Positions 40,862 through 52,139 of a stretch of 64,000 nt of DNA are shown here, in pieces. Both the position numbers and the translations under genes were made by a program. The DNA lies in assembly GCA_965221205.1 (NCBI GenBank), contig OZ244870.1, forward strand, positions 496,001 through 560,000. The letters run 5' to 3'. Within the stretch, counting starts at the first letter, position 1. Each line of letters opens with the position of its first letter. A model generated the notes under the pieces. That model did no database searches. It was not told the origin of the DNA and saw only the letters and a list, made by a program, of their open reading frames with translations. The stretch is from CBDFMG01 sp965221205 [NCBI: bacterium]. Lineage in GTDB: Bacteria > SM23-31.

Positions 40862-42099
40862 ATGAAAGCTGTGCGCGTTTATATGGTCAGTTTATTTTTA
40901 CTTCTTACGACAGTATCTTCCGTATCCGCACAAGAACAGGCATATAAACCAGTCTACTACGATGTTGTGCAGAAGCTCATGGAATATGAATTTGAAAATT
41001 CTGATGTTATGGAAACTGCCAACATGCTGACCAATATTTTTGCCGGGGCTCACCGAGTATGGTCTCACGAATGCCCGCCTTGAGCCGTATGAGTTTGGTA
41101 ACGGCTGGGATTTTGATTACGTCTCAGTGCACATGACGGATCCTGATTATATGCCGATCATTGTCTTTCCCGTACTGTGGTCGTCCGGTACAAATGGGAA
41201 GGTCCGGGCAAATGCTATCCACATCAACTTTGATGAAATTACTTCAGTAGCGGATCTGGAACAATACCGTGGGAAATTAAGAGGTAGTATCATATTCATA
41301 ATGCCGATACAGGAAATCTCACCCTATTTTGGCGTCAAAATGGTGGACCGGCCAGGCAATCTCATGAAAATGGCTATTCCGTGGAGTAGACCGGCGAACG
41401 GCTCGATGAGATGGCGAAAGTCCCAATAGCTCCCTCTGTCATTGGAGAACGTCGCAGATCTGGCCCTAGTGAATTGAAACAGCAAATTGTTGATTTTGTA
41501 TTTGCCGATGGTGCCGTGGCTATTGCAAAAACGGATGCGGTCCATTATTTTTGATCCGTTGCTGGAACGGGTAGATACAATAGGATAGAGAAACCATGGG
41601 ACGTGAATGCACCTTCCCGGCCCACGGAGCTGGTTTTGGCAGTGGAACATTATAACCGGATCATGCATGTTCTTGAAGAGGACATTCCTGTCGAAATGGA
41701 GATCGAAGTCAGAACAACCCTTCACAGAGGCGACCCGACTGATTTTAACGTCATTGCTGAGATTCCTGAACTTCCATTGAAGCGATGCGTATTCTCAAGG
41801 CGACCGGTGTTAAACCGCGAAGGATTATTTGTGTTGGTCTCTGGGGTGGGCATAATGGAGCTGGAGATAGTGGTCACCGGAGTTATGTTCACAGAAACTA
41901 TGCCGATTTGGTAACAAAGGAATACAAAATGGACGTGTATAAACGCCTCTTTCCGCAAGGCATGATGCAGGCAACAGTGGTCGTGGCGATTTTTGCGTAT
42001 CATGCCGCAATGCGTGATGATAAACTCCCCCGCATTGCTCCTTTTTACCCTGGTAGTAATGAGACGATCACGCTCTTGAATGGTAGAGATCATCATTGA
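40862..42099 (+). pseudogene. M28-family gene, degraded paralogue
   Basis: The start, signal peptide and first 60 codons (PVYYDVVQKLMEYEFENSDV) match the M28-like gene at 21498. Several deletions and frame changes follow: near 41040 (about 25 codons lost), near 41400, around 41570 and around 41780, where the segment with the first metal ligands is missing. The end (AFAYHAAMRDDKLPRIAPF) is again recognisable. It shares with its paralogue the downstream sequence leading into the dispersed repeat, so gene and repeat were duplicated together. Confidence 0.92.
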
Positions 42100-42103
42100 A
42101 AAA

Positions 42104-42175
42104 GTTCATATATCATCGTTCAGCCCGAGGAGTAGAATAAACTTGTAAAACAAATTATATATCTTACTATTTAAC
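42104..42175 (+). repeat. Dispersed intergenic repeat, copy 4
   Basis: This copy follows the M28 pseudogene by a few bases. It keeps CAGCCCGAGGAGTAGAATAA, ACTTGTAAAA and the tail TATATCTTACTATTTA. Confidence 0.88.
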
Positions 42176-42256
42176 ACAATGAATCTGAATTATTCTGAAG
42201 GCAAGCAATTTATTATAGAAAAACTTGTAAAAATTAAATATTTTAAGGAGACAATT

Positions 42257-43639
42257 ATGAGTACACTATTATCTAAATTAATACTCCGCAGCGTTTTGTT
42301 TTTCTTTATTGTACTTTTTATAACAGCAACATCTGTGCAGGCACAAAGAATGATCGAGATCCGTCCTGACTGGAACACGTCCATGGATAACAGGATGGAA
42401 TGGTGGCACAATGCCCGCTACGGAATGTTTATCCATTGGGGGCCTGATGCCCTGCCGCATTTAACCAATCTTGATGAAGGCTGGAGAAACTATGAAGACT
42501 TACTGGAAGCGGGAATGGTCCTCAATCCGGTCGATTTTGATGCTGAAGAATGGGTCGATATCGCCCGGAATGCCGGAATGAAATACATCGTGTATATCAC
42601 CAAGCACCATAACGGATTCAGTATGTACGACTCCCAATATACCGATTATGATATCGTGGACTATACTCCTTTCGACCGTGATCCGTTGAAAGAACTGGCG
42701 GATGCCTGTTTTGAGGCAGGAATACGGCTGGGGGTCTATTACTCGGTTACCGATATGCATCATCCCGAATTCCCCGCGAAGTGGTACCGTAACCGACATT
42801 ATTATCCAAAACCGGATGCCGACCTGGAGATTTACGTCGAGTATATGAAGAACCAGATCCGTGAGCTGTTCACCAATTATGGACAGATAGACGTATTCTT
42901 TTCCGATGACGGTGGTGCTTTTTCGGCAGATAGTGATGGTCCTTTAGAAGCTTACATTAATGAGCATCCCCGGCTGATTCATAATATTGAGATCATGGAA
43001 ATGATACGCTCGATCCAGCCCGACGTTATCATAAATGACCGGTTTGGCCACGGAACGATAGATTATATAACTCCCGAGCAGTTTATGCCCGAGCAGGGTG
43101 AAATTCAGACATTCCATAATTTTGAAGTTAATACGGAGATGAACGGAACCTGGATGTATGACAAAAACTTTACAAGCTGGATAACTGCTGAGACGGTCGT
43201 GCGTGATCTTACCCACATAGCAAGCATGGGTGGAAATTACCTGCTGAATGTTGGCCCGACGCCTGAAGGAATAATTCCCAAAGAATCGGTCGATGTTCTC
43301 CTTGAATCCGGTGACTGGCTTAAAAAGTATGGTGAAAGTATCTATGGGACAAAAAGCTCCCAATGGGGGCAGCCCGAGTGGGGGAGGATAACTCATAAGA
43401 TCCTTCCTGACGGCACAACGCGACTGTTCCTGCATGTATTCGATTGGCCTGAGGATGGGAGGCTGGTGATTGATACCTTACGCCGCCGTCCGATACAAGC
43501 GTATGCTCTGCGGAGCATCCCCCGGAAAAACTACAAAGTTGCGATCGAAGGAAACGCATATATAGTTGTTACTCTGGACGGACGGGCGTGGGATTCAGTC
43601 AATTCCGTTGTAGTACTTGATGTTGATAAGGCAAGATAA
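42257..43639 (+). CDS. Alpha-L-fucosidase, GH29 family
   Basis: The start is set at the ATG at 42257, placed 6 nt after AAGGAG and followed by a good signal peptide (cleavage near SVQAQ), giving 460 residues. GH29 marks are the opening YGMFIHWGPDALPH (residues 55-68), ITKHHNGFSMYDS and the nucleophile region DVFFSDDGG. The segment GNYLLNVGPTPEG near residue 330 is also typical. GH29 enzymes remove alpha-linked L-fucose from glycans, here outside the cytoplasm. The gene is intact, unlike most of its neighbours. It is followed by a sugar mutarotase-like scrap and then a GH3 pseudogene, suggesting a former glycan-use cluster. Confidence 0.92.
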   Translation: MSTLLSKLILRSVLFFFIVLFITATSVQAQRMIEIRPDWNTSMDNRMEWWHNARYGMFIHWGPDALPHLTNLDEGWRNYEDLLEAGMVLNPVDFDAEEWVDIARNAGMKYIVYITKHHNGFSMYDSQYTDYDIVDYTPFDRDPLKELADACFEAGIRLGVYYSVTDMHHPEFPAKWYRNRHYYPKPDADLEIYVEYMKNQIRELFTNYGQIDVFFSDDGGAFSADSDGPLEAYINEHPRLIHNIEIMEMIRSIQPDVIINDRFGHGTIDYITPEQFMPEQGEIQTFHNFEVNTEMNGTWMYDKNFTSWITAETVVRDLTHIASMGGNYLLNVGPTPEGIIPKESVDVLLESGDWLKKYGESIYGTKSSQWGQPEWGRITHKILPDGTTRLFLHVFDWPEDGRLVIDTLRRRPIQAYALRSIPRKNYKVAIEGNAYIVVTLDGRAWDSVNSVVVLDVDKAR

Positions 43640-43661
43640 CAGATTGGTATGATCATTGGCA

Positions 43662-43751
43662 TCAAAACCAGATTTGATAGAAGAATACAAAAGGTTGCAT
43701 GCCGATTCTAATCCAAGAGCCAGAGACCTTTTGAAAAAATATAATATGTAA
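43662..43751 (+). pseudogene. Possible sugar mutarotase (RhaM-like) scrap
   Basis: A 29-codon frame reads KPDLIEEYKRLHADSNPRAR then DLLKKYNM and stops. The first half resembles the start of L-rhamnose/L-fucose mutarotases (PELIEEYKKLHAEVWPE). It has no start codon and only about a quarter of the expected length. The position right after a fucosidase fits such an enzyme, but identification from so short a piece is tentative. Confidence 0.35.
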
Positions 43752-43798
43752 AATTTCTTCATTTTTCTTCAACAGATTGATGAAAAGTTGTACGATAA

Positions 43799-43870
43799 GG
43801 TTCGCAAATCGCACATCCCGAGAGAGTAGAATTCACCTGTAAAAGTTAATTGTATACCTTACCATTTATT
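43799..43870 (+). repeat. Dispersed intergenic repeat, copy 5
   Basis: This is a well-preserved copy: GGTTCGCAAATCGCACATCC, GAGTAGAATTCACCTGTAAAA, then TTAATTGTATACCTTACCAT. Confidence 0.9.
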
Positions 43871-43946
43871 TCCAAGTACCAGTACGCTCTGACCAAGCAT
43901 ATCACATCTTAAAAAAGCGTCATATTTCATACACAATTCCTATTAA

Positions 43947-43980
43947 TCTCTTTTAGGGGATTGACATGGGAATATCAGAT
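43947..43980 (+). promoter_or_regulatory. Conserved upstream element with inverted repeat
   Basis: The element reads CTCTTTTAGGGGATTGACAT then GGGAATATCAG, about 90 bp before the GH3 pseudogene. It is the same element as at 40804, 47544 and 56226. Confidence 0.55.
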
Positions 43981-44070
43981 TGATATTTAAAGAAATACAA
44001 ATTATGTATTTGTAAAGATTTGATAAAATTTTGTTTTAGAGCGCGTTCAATAAATTAAAAGGAGAAAAAA

Positions 44071-46298
44071 ATAAGATCGTCAAAATCGATGTTACCTATG
44101 GCATTTTTATGTTTTTTTGTATGGACGGTAATATCTTGTACGAAATCTCCTGAGGGTTTACCTTCCTATAAGAATTCCGACTTGTCAATTGAAGAACGGA
44201 TAAACGATCTCATGCCGAGGATGACCATTGGTGAAAAAGTTGTTCAGCTTGCGACTTTATACCCTGACGCGGTAGTCAGACTGGGAATTCCTCATATCAA
44301 AGCGGGAGAAGCGTTGCACGGTATATGTCTCAAGCATGTGACAAGCTTTCCGTCACCGCTTGCAATGGGAAGCACCTGGGATCCGGAAATAATTGAAAAC
44401 ATGGGTTCGATCGTCGCGAAAGAAGCACGGGCACTTGGTACCCATCACCCATACTTGGTATTCTTATCGATCCGAGATGGGGAAGATCAGAAGAAAGCTA
44501 TGGGGAAGATCCTTACCTTGTTTCCAGAATCGAAGTTGGTTATATCAAGGGATTACAGGGTACAGGGGATGAACTGTTTGATAAAAATCATATAATTGCT
44601 TCCGCAAAGCACTATGCAGCTGACGGACAACCTCTCGGCGGGATCAATTCTACACCGATGGATATATCGATCCAGAGACTTCACGAAGTATTTCTTCCTC
44701 CTTTTCGTGCAGTTATGACCGATCATTCAAGTGTCTATCTGATCGATGAAATGCCGAGAAAAACTTACGGCTTTAACGGTCACGTGATAAGCGATCATGG
44801 AGACATCAGAGCTCTGCACACGCGTCATCTTGTAGCTGAAACATTGACCGATGCAGCATGGCTTGCATTGGAAACCGGAGTAGACCAGGATCTTCAGATA
44901 GAACCACCATGGGAACAGCGGACTTACGGACCTCCGCTTCTTGAAGGTATTCGGGACGGCAGCATTCCAGTAGAACTTGTTGACAGAGCGGTTCAGAATG
45001 TCTTAATGTCCAAATTCCGGTTCGGTCTATTTGATGACGATGAACCTATATATGCGTGGCAGGATCATTGGGCATCCGGTGATGAAGGCACCGGCCCTAT
45101 TGAAGATTATCCTGAATATGTGGAATTAAAACATACTAAAGCGGTTCGAGGTCAGGACGAAAGATTAAACGATTATTTCAACAAATTACACCGTGGGGAT
45201 TTTCCCCGGGAAAACTGGGAAGAGGTCATTTACGACGAAAAAAGCGATGCTATCGCTCTTGATGTCGCCCGGAAGGCCATTACATTAATAAAAAATAAAG
45301 ATAGTCTTCTTCCGTTGGATAAAACTAAAGTTAATCAAATAGCGGTAATCGGTCCGAACGCCGATGTGGAAATTCTCGGTGCATACTCCACACCGGAAGC
45401 CCGTCATTATGTGAAGGTACTCGATGAAATTAAAAACATTGTCGGAAATGATGCCGAAATTCTCTATAGTGAAGGCTGCAGCCTTTTCGACCTGGAGAAA
45501 GAAAATATTGCTGAAGCAATGGGTATTGCTAAACATTCTGATGTGACTATACTTGTCCTTGGAGGAAATGAACTAACCGCACGGGAAGGAGAGGATACAG
45601 ACACCATAGACCTTCTGGGATACCAGAATGAACTTGTCAAGGCTGTATACGAGACAGGAATTCCAGTCGTTGTGATGTTTTTGCAGAGCAGACCCATGTC
45701 CTTTCCATGGATAGCCGAAAATATTTCAGCAGTACTTGCCGGCTGGTTACTCGGGCAGGAAACCGGAACTGCAGTAGCTGAGGCTCTCTTTGGCACAATA
45801 AACCCCGGAGGAAAGCTTACCGTTTCAATCCTAAGAAATGTCGGACAGATTCCTGCATATTGCAACAGATTGCCCGGGAGCGATGATAGTTACCGGGATT
45901 CACCAAGCGGCCCCTTGTACCTATTTGGTCATGGTTTAAGTTATACAACATTCGAATATTCTGATCTGCATATCCAAAAAATCTCATCGACATCAGCATC
46001 AGCCGAAGTAAGTGTTGATATTACAAATTCCGGTGGCAGGACTGGTGATGAAGTCGTACAACTATGCGTCCATGACCAATATTCCTCGGTAATACGCCCC
46101 GTTAAAGAACTTAAAAGTTTCAGCCGGATAACGCTTTTGCCTGATGCAACGAAAACGGTGACGTTCTTTCTTGATAAAAATGCGTTTGCGTTTTATGATT
46201 CGGAAAATGCCGATTGGGTTGTGGAACCGGGAAATTTTACTATTATGGTTGGAAGTTCTTCTAAAGATATCAGGTTGTCGGCAACACTTAAACTTTAA
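44071..46298 (+). pseudogene. GH3-family beta-glycosidase lipoprotein gene, frameshifted
   Basis: The first frame (44071-44470) gives a lipoprotein signal (WTVISCTKS) and the GH3 start (SIEERINDLMPRMTIGEK ... GEALHGI). The second frame (about 44474-46298) continues with DPRWGRSEESYGEDPYL, ASAKHYAADG, VISDHGDI, GGNELTAREGED, LFGHGLSYTTFEY and a fibronectin-like end. A deletion with frame change lies near 44465. The expected start codon after AAAAGGAG reads ATA at 44071, so the ATG seems lost as well. GH3 enzymes release glucose or xylose from oligosaccharides. Confidence 0.9.
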
Positions 46299-46301
46299 AG
46301 C

Positions 46302-46335
46302 TTCGCAAATCGTACAGCCCGTGGAGCAGATAATA
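46302..46335 (+). repeat. Dispersed intergenic repeat, copy 6
   Basis: This copy starts 4 bp after the GH3 stop codon (TTCGCAAATCGTACAGCCCG then TGGAGCAGA); the 3' part is lost. Confidence 0.88.
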
Positions 46336-46462
46336 TACATTCCAGATACACACGGATTCAGAGAAATACAATAATATCTATACTCTACTATACAACTCTT
46401 TACATTCCTCCCAATAGATGTATTTCAATCTTCCATACCCAACTCAAGCAGGAGTATAAGCT

Positions 46463-47470
46463 ATGACAATTAAAAAAATAATCCAACTTTTTTCCATTGT
46501 AGTGTTACCATTTTCCTCTTAGTCGTTTCTGATATTTTTAGACAGTAGCTTTCTCAAGATTTTTTAAAACACTTCAATTACCGCTCGGTTGGCCCGACTC
46601 GTCAAGACAGCAGAATAGCCGATTTTGCCGTGCCCGTACAAGAATCGTATACCTTTTATGTCGCAACAGCAACAGGTGGTTTGTGGAAAACAATAGATAA
46701 TGGTCATTCTTTTGAGCCTGTATTTGATAATGAAAATGTAGTATCTATTGGTGACATTACAGTAGCACCGTCTGATCCAAACAATGTTTGGATTAGGATG
46801 GGTGAGCTTAATAATAGCAGTATTGATCCGGGGATTTCATACTGGGGTGATGGCGTATACAAGTCTACTGATGGAGGAATGATATGGACAAACATGGAAG
46901 AGTGGTTTTTATACTGATATTTCTCAACTACAGGATCTAACTCAGAGAGTCCTTGGACAAGACATTTATCTATTTACAATTGAACCAAAAGTACAGTGGG
47001 TGATCCCCAGCCGAACCGTTGTAAGTTCGCAAAACTTTGCCGGACCTAATGAACCCTATGATATAATGGTTAACTATTATTTAAAAGACAGGGTTAATAG
47101 TGAAGTAAAAATAACGGTTCACCAGGGTACAAGAGCAATCAACGAAATAATGGGGACAAACAATTCGGGTTTAAATAGTGTGGAATGGAATATGACAATA
47201 CGGAGAGAACGAACTGAAAACGAAATCGTCCGGTGGCAACTGGACCAGGATGAAAGTGATTTTTATACGGATGAAGAAGAAAGTTTTCATTCTTATGACA
47301 GCGTTGATTACCATCGTATACCTAACAAAGATCCAAAGTTTATTAATGTTTCGGTTCAACCGGATGAGTATGCTATTGCCCTCACCGTTGAAGAGAGAAG
47401 AACTACCGTTGACGGGCGGGTGTTGGAAAGAAAAGCTATTATTCTTCAAGACCACTGGTATGATAAATAA
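46463..47470 (+). pseudogene. VPS10/BNR-repeat protein gene with large internal deletion
   Basis: The 5' part gives a signal-like start (TIKKIIQLFSIVVLPF), broken by stops. The frame YRSVGPTRQDSRIADFAVPV and VATATGGLWKTIDNGHSFEP follows, typical of BNR/sortilin-type beta-propeller proteins. Near 46895 the frame changes and jumps to the protein's C-terminus (DISQLQDLTQRVLGQDIY ... WVIPSRTVVSSQNF), which ends at 47470. Full-length relatives are around 1000 residues, so some 600 codons are missing. Relatives are usually secreted, with unknown substrate. Confidence 0.75.
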
Positions 47471-47543
47471 ATTCTATTATAATTGTTCTGACGACTTACA
47501 TCAAATGTTAAAATGGAGTTGCATATCAAAGGATTCCTCATAT

Positions 47544-47580
47544 ATTCTCTTTTAAAGAATTGATATGGGGAATATCAGTT
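47544..47580 (+). promoter_or_regulatory. Conserved upstream element with inverted repeat
   Basis: This is the clearest copy: CTCTTTTAAAGAATTGATAT then GGGGAATATCAG. It holds the inverted repeat TGATAT-GGGGA-ATATCA, which suits a dimeric regulator. It ends 22 bp before the ATG at 47602. Confidence 0.6.
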
Positions 47581-47601
47581 TAACCAAGGGAGGAAAAAGT
47601 T

Positions 47602-48893
47602 ATGAAATTTCGAGGTATGATTTTTTATTTGCTGTACTGTTCACAGTACCTGTTGCCAATGCACAGGGTCGGGAAGAGGACGATCTGAAGGAATGGAATA
47701 ATCCGATACGCAGGGAAAAGTTTGACCTCGTTCTACCCCAAGTCATGAAAAAGAACAATATCGATATGTGGATCCATGTGATGAGAATAGCAATTCCTGA
47801 TCCCTTTGGTGCAGGAGCACTGGGCAGTACTTCCGGTGTTTTCATCTTCACGGACCGCGGCGGTGACCGGATCGAACGCGCGGTTCTTGGACGTCGCTGG
47901 GGAGCTTCACAGCGTGAAAGAGAAGAGTTGGAGACTAATTTAATAGAAGAATATGGTGTCTACGATATAATCCACGACCCGGTTCGTGTGCAGGAACCGG
48001 TGGGAAGCCCGATGACAGAATATGATTTCCGATTTAAGGGCATCAGAGAATTTGTTGAAGAACGTGACCACAATCACATTGCTGTAAATTACATTCATGA
48101 TCTGGGGCCGTGGGAAACTTACAGAGGAGCACGAGACGGCATTTCGCTTACAGACTACCTTCTCTTGATTGAAGAGCTCGGCGATAAATATGCCAACAGG
48201 CTGTTCTCGTCTGAATATGTTATAATGGATTACATTACAAGAAAGGTACCGAGCGAAATTCAGCTACTGAAGAGAATAAGTAAGGAAGAAGTTGAACGAG
48301 TAAAAAAAGCTTTTGCTGCAATCGTGCCGGGTGTCACTAAGAATCAAGAGTCAGGAGTAACTGTCTTTCGCCGGATGAGCACAGGACTGTCACAAAGGGG
48401 AAGGAGTGCCGACTGGGAAAACAGTGTGATTCAGGGAGGCGACATCCTTGCCTCACCAGAGCGGGGAATGCACGCCTATGTGCTCCAACCATCAGGACGG
48501 GTCTTACCCCACTACACGCGGAAATTTGAGGATGAAGGGGATATTATTAGGGATAACCAATTGCATATGGCTATCCCAAAGAACAATTTCTACGTTTATT
48601 CCATAGGTTTTGATCCTGAAAGAACGCGCCCTAATATGGACGCTTATGGCATGATGAAAGGAGCGCGTGATGGGAAGGAGTTCGAGAATTATCTTGGCCC
48701 CAGGATTGATTCTCTCTGTCCGGATTGGTCGAAAGATATACCACTTCCACCAAATCACCACTTTGTTTTAGAATATTTTTTCTATATGCCGTCGCCTACA
48801 TTCAACGATGACGAAGACCAATATTTATTATTTTGGAATCATGAGGAGGCGATTGCCACCGAAAGTGGTGTCGAGTATTTATCTCCACCGTAA
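47602..48893 (+). pseudogene. M24-fold secreted protein, frameshift in the signal peptide and metal site lost
   Basis: The ATG at 47602 follows GGGAGG and begins KFRGMIF. Adding one T to the run at 47621-47626 would continue into LFAVLFTVPVANAQ, the family signal peptide, and then into the long open frame. As it stands, the frame is only reachable from an ATG at 47565, which gives a poor signal. The N-terminal domain is normal (KFDLVLPQVMKKNNIDMWIH), but the C-terminal domain is shortened. Both Asp ligands are gone (ILASPERGMHAYVL), the His is replaced by Tyr (DAYGMM) and the last Glu is absent; only E in VLEYFF remains. It is probably non-catalytic. Confidence 0.8.
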
Positions 48894-48920
48894 AAGAAGC
48901 TTTATCTAATTCGTTAAAGG

Positions 48921-48955
48921 CCCGATATTCGTACAGCCTGAGAATTAAAAACAGT
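48921..48955 (+). repeat. Dispersed intergenic repeat, copy 7 (degenerate)
   Basis: Only ATTCGTACAGCCTGAGAATT is clearly retained, 28 bp after the preceding M24-like gene. Confidence 0.65.
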
Positions 48956-48962
48956 TAAACCA

Positions 48963-50285
48963 CTATTTTATTACATACCATTCTGTTTGGTGTCCGTCAA
49001 GGAAGTAAGCACCATCTTCAGTAAAAGCAGCTTCGTCCTCTAATATGATGATGACATCTTGACCATCCCACTCCGGTACGGAATGGGAATTATCCAACTC
49101 AACCGAATAAACTGTGTTATAGTGCATTGGATAATCACCTCTTACAAGAGGGTCAAACGGTGTACCACCCGAACCTAATGAAGGGCCTCCGCTGTGACCA
49201 TGAAATCCGATAGGATGAGTATATATATTCGACTTTAATCCCTCAGCCTGAGCTTTGCGTATAGAATTAAACCAGATCTCGTTTCCAGTCAAATCTTCTT
49301 TGAATTCACCCAAAAATATTTCCTGCAATCGGTTTGCTTTTCGCAGTGCTTCTTTGAGGCCTTCCGGGACATCATTTTCACGCTTTTTTAATACATAGGC
49401 AACAGCTTGCATATCACTCACAAGCCCAAGATATTCTATTCCCCAGTCTGCGCTGATTACATCTCCCCGCCTAATTACGGTATTAATCAATCTACGAGGT
49501 GCAACATCAATTCGAAAATCGTCGTCAGGGTCGTCGTATTTCTCACGTTCTTTAATACTTCTTTGTAGCACTACCGTGGGAAAGAAGGAATTATCAACAC
49601 CGACGTCTCTGATTTTCTGCCGAATCCACCAGGTAACATCGTTTGTGGTAGTTACATTAGGAATAATCACTTTATTAGAAAATGCTTCGGCTATAATATC
49701 GTGGCCGATTCCACCGATATAACGATACGCACTTAATTCTTGAGGGCTTTTTGTCTCCAACCATTCGTTGCAGAGATCTTGCGCGGATACCAACTGTGAT
49801 GCATACTGGCCAAGCGCATTTTCCAGTCTTGTTTTCATCGCAGCAGATAATCCATCACAGCTATTCCAGATTTCAGATGTATTTATACCAATTGTCTGAG
49901 GATCGTTTTGCTCAACGACCCTTATAATATTACGAAAACCTGCATCTATTAATTCAACCCGATTACCTTTATTTACAATTGCCATAAATCCTACGCCGAA
50001 CATGTTCGTTCGTTCACCGAGAATTGAAGCTGATACAGGATCAACATTATTCTCACGGTCAATAATTATCCACATGTCGATACCTGCTTGGGTCATCATC
50101 CCCGGCAGAAGATTTTCAATTCTCCATTGTGCCCATTTTTTTGTTAACTCCCATCGAGTTTTCTCAGGTAATATATTTTTTATATCTTGAACATCACCGA
50201 TTCTGAGATCCTGAGCAAGTGCAATGTTTCCGGCAAATGAGGAGGTTATTAATAGAACAATCAAATACAGTTTTGTTTTTGTCAT
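48963..50285 (-). CDS. Secreted M24-fold peptidase-like protein with complete metal site
   Basis: This 440-residue protein has a signal peptide (cleavage near IALAQ). An N-terminal creatinase-type domain (LLPGMMTQAGIDMWIIID) and a pita-bread domain follow. All five ligands align: D in ISADWGI, D in VSDMQAV, H in IGFHGHSGG, E in YSVELDN and E in ILEDEAAFTEDG. It is more distant from the + strand members than they are from each other, and it is opposite in direction, so it may be the ancestral stand-alone enzyme. An Xaa-Pro-type peptidase role is inferred. Confidence 0.85.
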   Translation of the reverse strand: MTKTKLYLIVLLITSSFAGNIALAQDLRIGDVQDIKNILPEKTRWELTKKWAQWRIENLLPGMMTQAGIDMWIIIDRENNVDPVSASILGERTNMFGVGFMAIVNKGNRVELIDAGFRNIIRVVEQNDPQTIGINTSEIWNSCDGLSAAMKTRLENALGQYASQLVSAQDLCNEWLETKSPQELSAYRYIGGIGHDIIAEAFSNKVIIPNVTTTNDVTWWIRQKIRDVGVDNSFFPTVVLQRSIKEREKYDDPDDDFRIDVAPRRLINTVIRRGDVISADWGIEYLGLVSDMQAVAYVLKKRENDVPEGLKEALRKANRLQEIFLGEFKEDLTGNEIWFNSIRKAQAEGLKSNIYTHPIGFHGHSGGPSLGSGGTPFDPLVRGDYPMHYNTVYSVELDNSHSVPEWDGQDVIIILEDEAAFTEDGAYFLDGHQTEWYVIK

Positions 50286-50616
50286 TTCAAATCCTCGTTA
50301 TTTGTGGGATGTTAAACTGTGTTAAAAGCTTTATTAACCGATGTCTCGCATATCAATCTTTGGAAAAGAGATTAATATGGATTTTTTGAATTATGACAGA
50401 AAGTTAACATATGACACTGTCAATTGCAAACGTTCGATACATAAACATATCCCAACACTCCCTCTTTAAAATTGGAAAACAAGACGGAAATAATCATTCC
50501 GCTATGCATCCGGCTCTTCCTGGATGTATACATTTCCATTATATTAAAATAAAGGATGCCTTTATATATCGTTATATTTTAGTAGAAAGCCGTAAATAGA
50601 TAAAAAGTGATTACAA
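50286..50616. other. Intergenic region upstream of the minus-strand M24 gene
   Basis: These 331 bp separate the start of the minus-strand M24 gene from the malate synthase remnant. An imperfect hairpin (CATCC...GGATG near 50507-50526) is the only structure I noticed. Confidence 0.4.
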
Positions 50617-51767
50617 TTGGAAATAACAACATTTATTATCCGCATGCTATTTCTGTTTTTTCTTGAATCTGCAGTCACAACAATTCAAGATATTGAAGAT
50701 TCTGTTTCTGTGGTTGATGCTGTTGATAAGACACATGCTTATGGAAATTGGTTAAAACTTATCCCGGAAGGATTTCTTGATGGAGCAGTAACTACATTAT
50801 CGGATTTGCACGATATGAAGATGCTTTCGGTTTAGAGGGAGAAACAATCAAGATTGGTATTGTGGATGAAGAGAGAAGAACTACCGTTAATTTGTATGAA
50901 TGTATTCGTGCTGCCAAAGATAGAGTTGTGTTTATCAATACGGGTTTCCTGACGGGTTTCCTGGATAGAACAGGAGATGAAATTCATACAAGCATGTATG
51001 CGAGAGCTATGCTTGCTAAAGAGAAAATAAAACAGGCCGGATGGCTTGAAGCGTAAGAGAAATGAAATGTTCAGATTAGTTTAGAAACTGGCTTACCCGG
51101 TGTCGGTCAAATTGGTAAAGGAATGTGGGTGAGAGCGGATGATTTGGGAGCAATGTATATTCAAAAAATTGCCCATCCTTAGACCGGCGCAAATACTGCC
51201 TGGGAGCCATCTCCCAGTGCAGCTACTATCCATGCTATTGCTATGCATTATCATTCAGTCGATGTCAAAAAAATACAGAGAGATTTTGAAAACAAACCAT
51301 GACCAAGTTTGGATCAAATATTGACTCAACCTTTGCTTGAAGGCGATTTGAAACCAGAAGAAATAAGAAAAGAACTTGAGAATAATGTCCAAGGAATTTT
51401 AGGTTATGTTTCAAGATGGGTTTATCAGGGAATTGGATGCTCTAGGGTTCCGGATATTAATGGAGGATCGAGCAATTTTAAGGATTTCAAGTCAACATAT
51501 TGCAAATTGGTTACATCACGGAATTGTAAATACAGTCCAGGTAAAGGAAACTTTTGGAAGATTGGAAGAATGGCAGCAATAGTTGACGAACAAAATGCTG
51601 CAGATATAGCAAAAGGAGTATACCGGCCTATGGCAGCAACTCTTGATTCTCATGAATTCATGGCAGCTTTGGAGCTTGTATTTAAAGGTCTTGAATTACC
51701 GAATGGTTATACTGAGCCTGTACTAAATGATCGAAAAATACAAGTCAAAAGAGACAAATCAGCTTGA
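50617..51767 (+). pseudogene. glcB: Malate synthase G gene, degraded
   Basis: Several frames together give the central and C-terminal parts of malate synthase [93 protein letters not shown] and the end AALELVFKGLELPNGYTEPV. The N-terminal third is missing, and frame changes or stops occur near 50835, 51055, 51180, 51300 and 51450. The enzyme condenses glyoxylate with acetyl-CoA in the glyoxylate cycle. It is a cytoplasmic metabolic gene, unlike its secreted neighbours, and is clearly dead. Confidence 0.9.
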
Positions 51768-51908
51768 ATCCCCCCAACGAAACCTTTATAGAATAGCTCT
51801 AATGTCATAATTCTAAAATGCTAAGATTGTAAAGGTTTAGAATAAGTTGGACAAACGGACAAAAGAAATCCGTAGTGGAAATCTGTAAAGCAGTCAAAAT
51901 TCCGTTGA

Positions 51909-51985
51909 TTGCAAATCGTACGGCCTAAGAAGCAAAAATTACTTGTATAAGTTAATTGCATACCTTACTATCTATATAAAAGTGC
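51909..51985 (+). repeat. Dispersed intergenic repeat, copy 8
   Basis: This copy keeps TTGCAAATCGTACGGCCTAA, AGCAAAAATTACTTGTATAA and the tail TGCATACCTTACTATCTATAT. It lies between the malate synthase remnant and an M24-like gene. Confidence 0.88.
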
Positions 51986-52139
51986 CTCATATATTCTTAC
52001 AACGCACACCCAAATTGTACAAGAATTATAAACACGCTGCTGCAATAATCCTGATGTGATAACGTCTAACTGCGCTTTAAGCACAAATCACAAATAAAAT
52101 AGTAAAAAATGCCACCGTTAATTTAAAATGGAGTAAGAA

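Noticed and set aside
42944-43435. A 163-codon minus-strand reading frame inside the fucosidase
   Set aside because: It is a shadow of the GH29 gene; its composition shows no domain or signal.
46630-46917. A short BNR-repeat protein as a gene of its own
   Set aside because: Upstream codons in the same protein family continue in other frames and the family C-terminus follows at 46905-47470, so it is one deleted gene.
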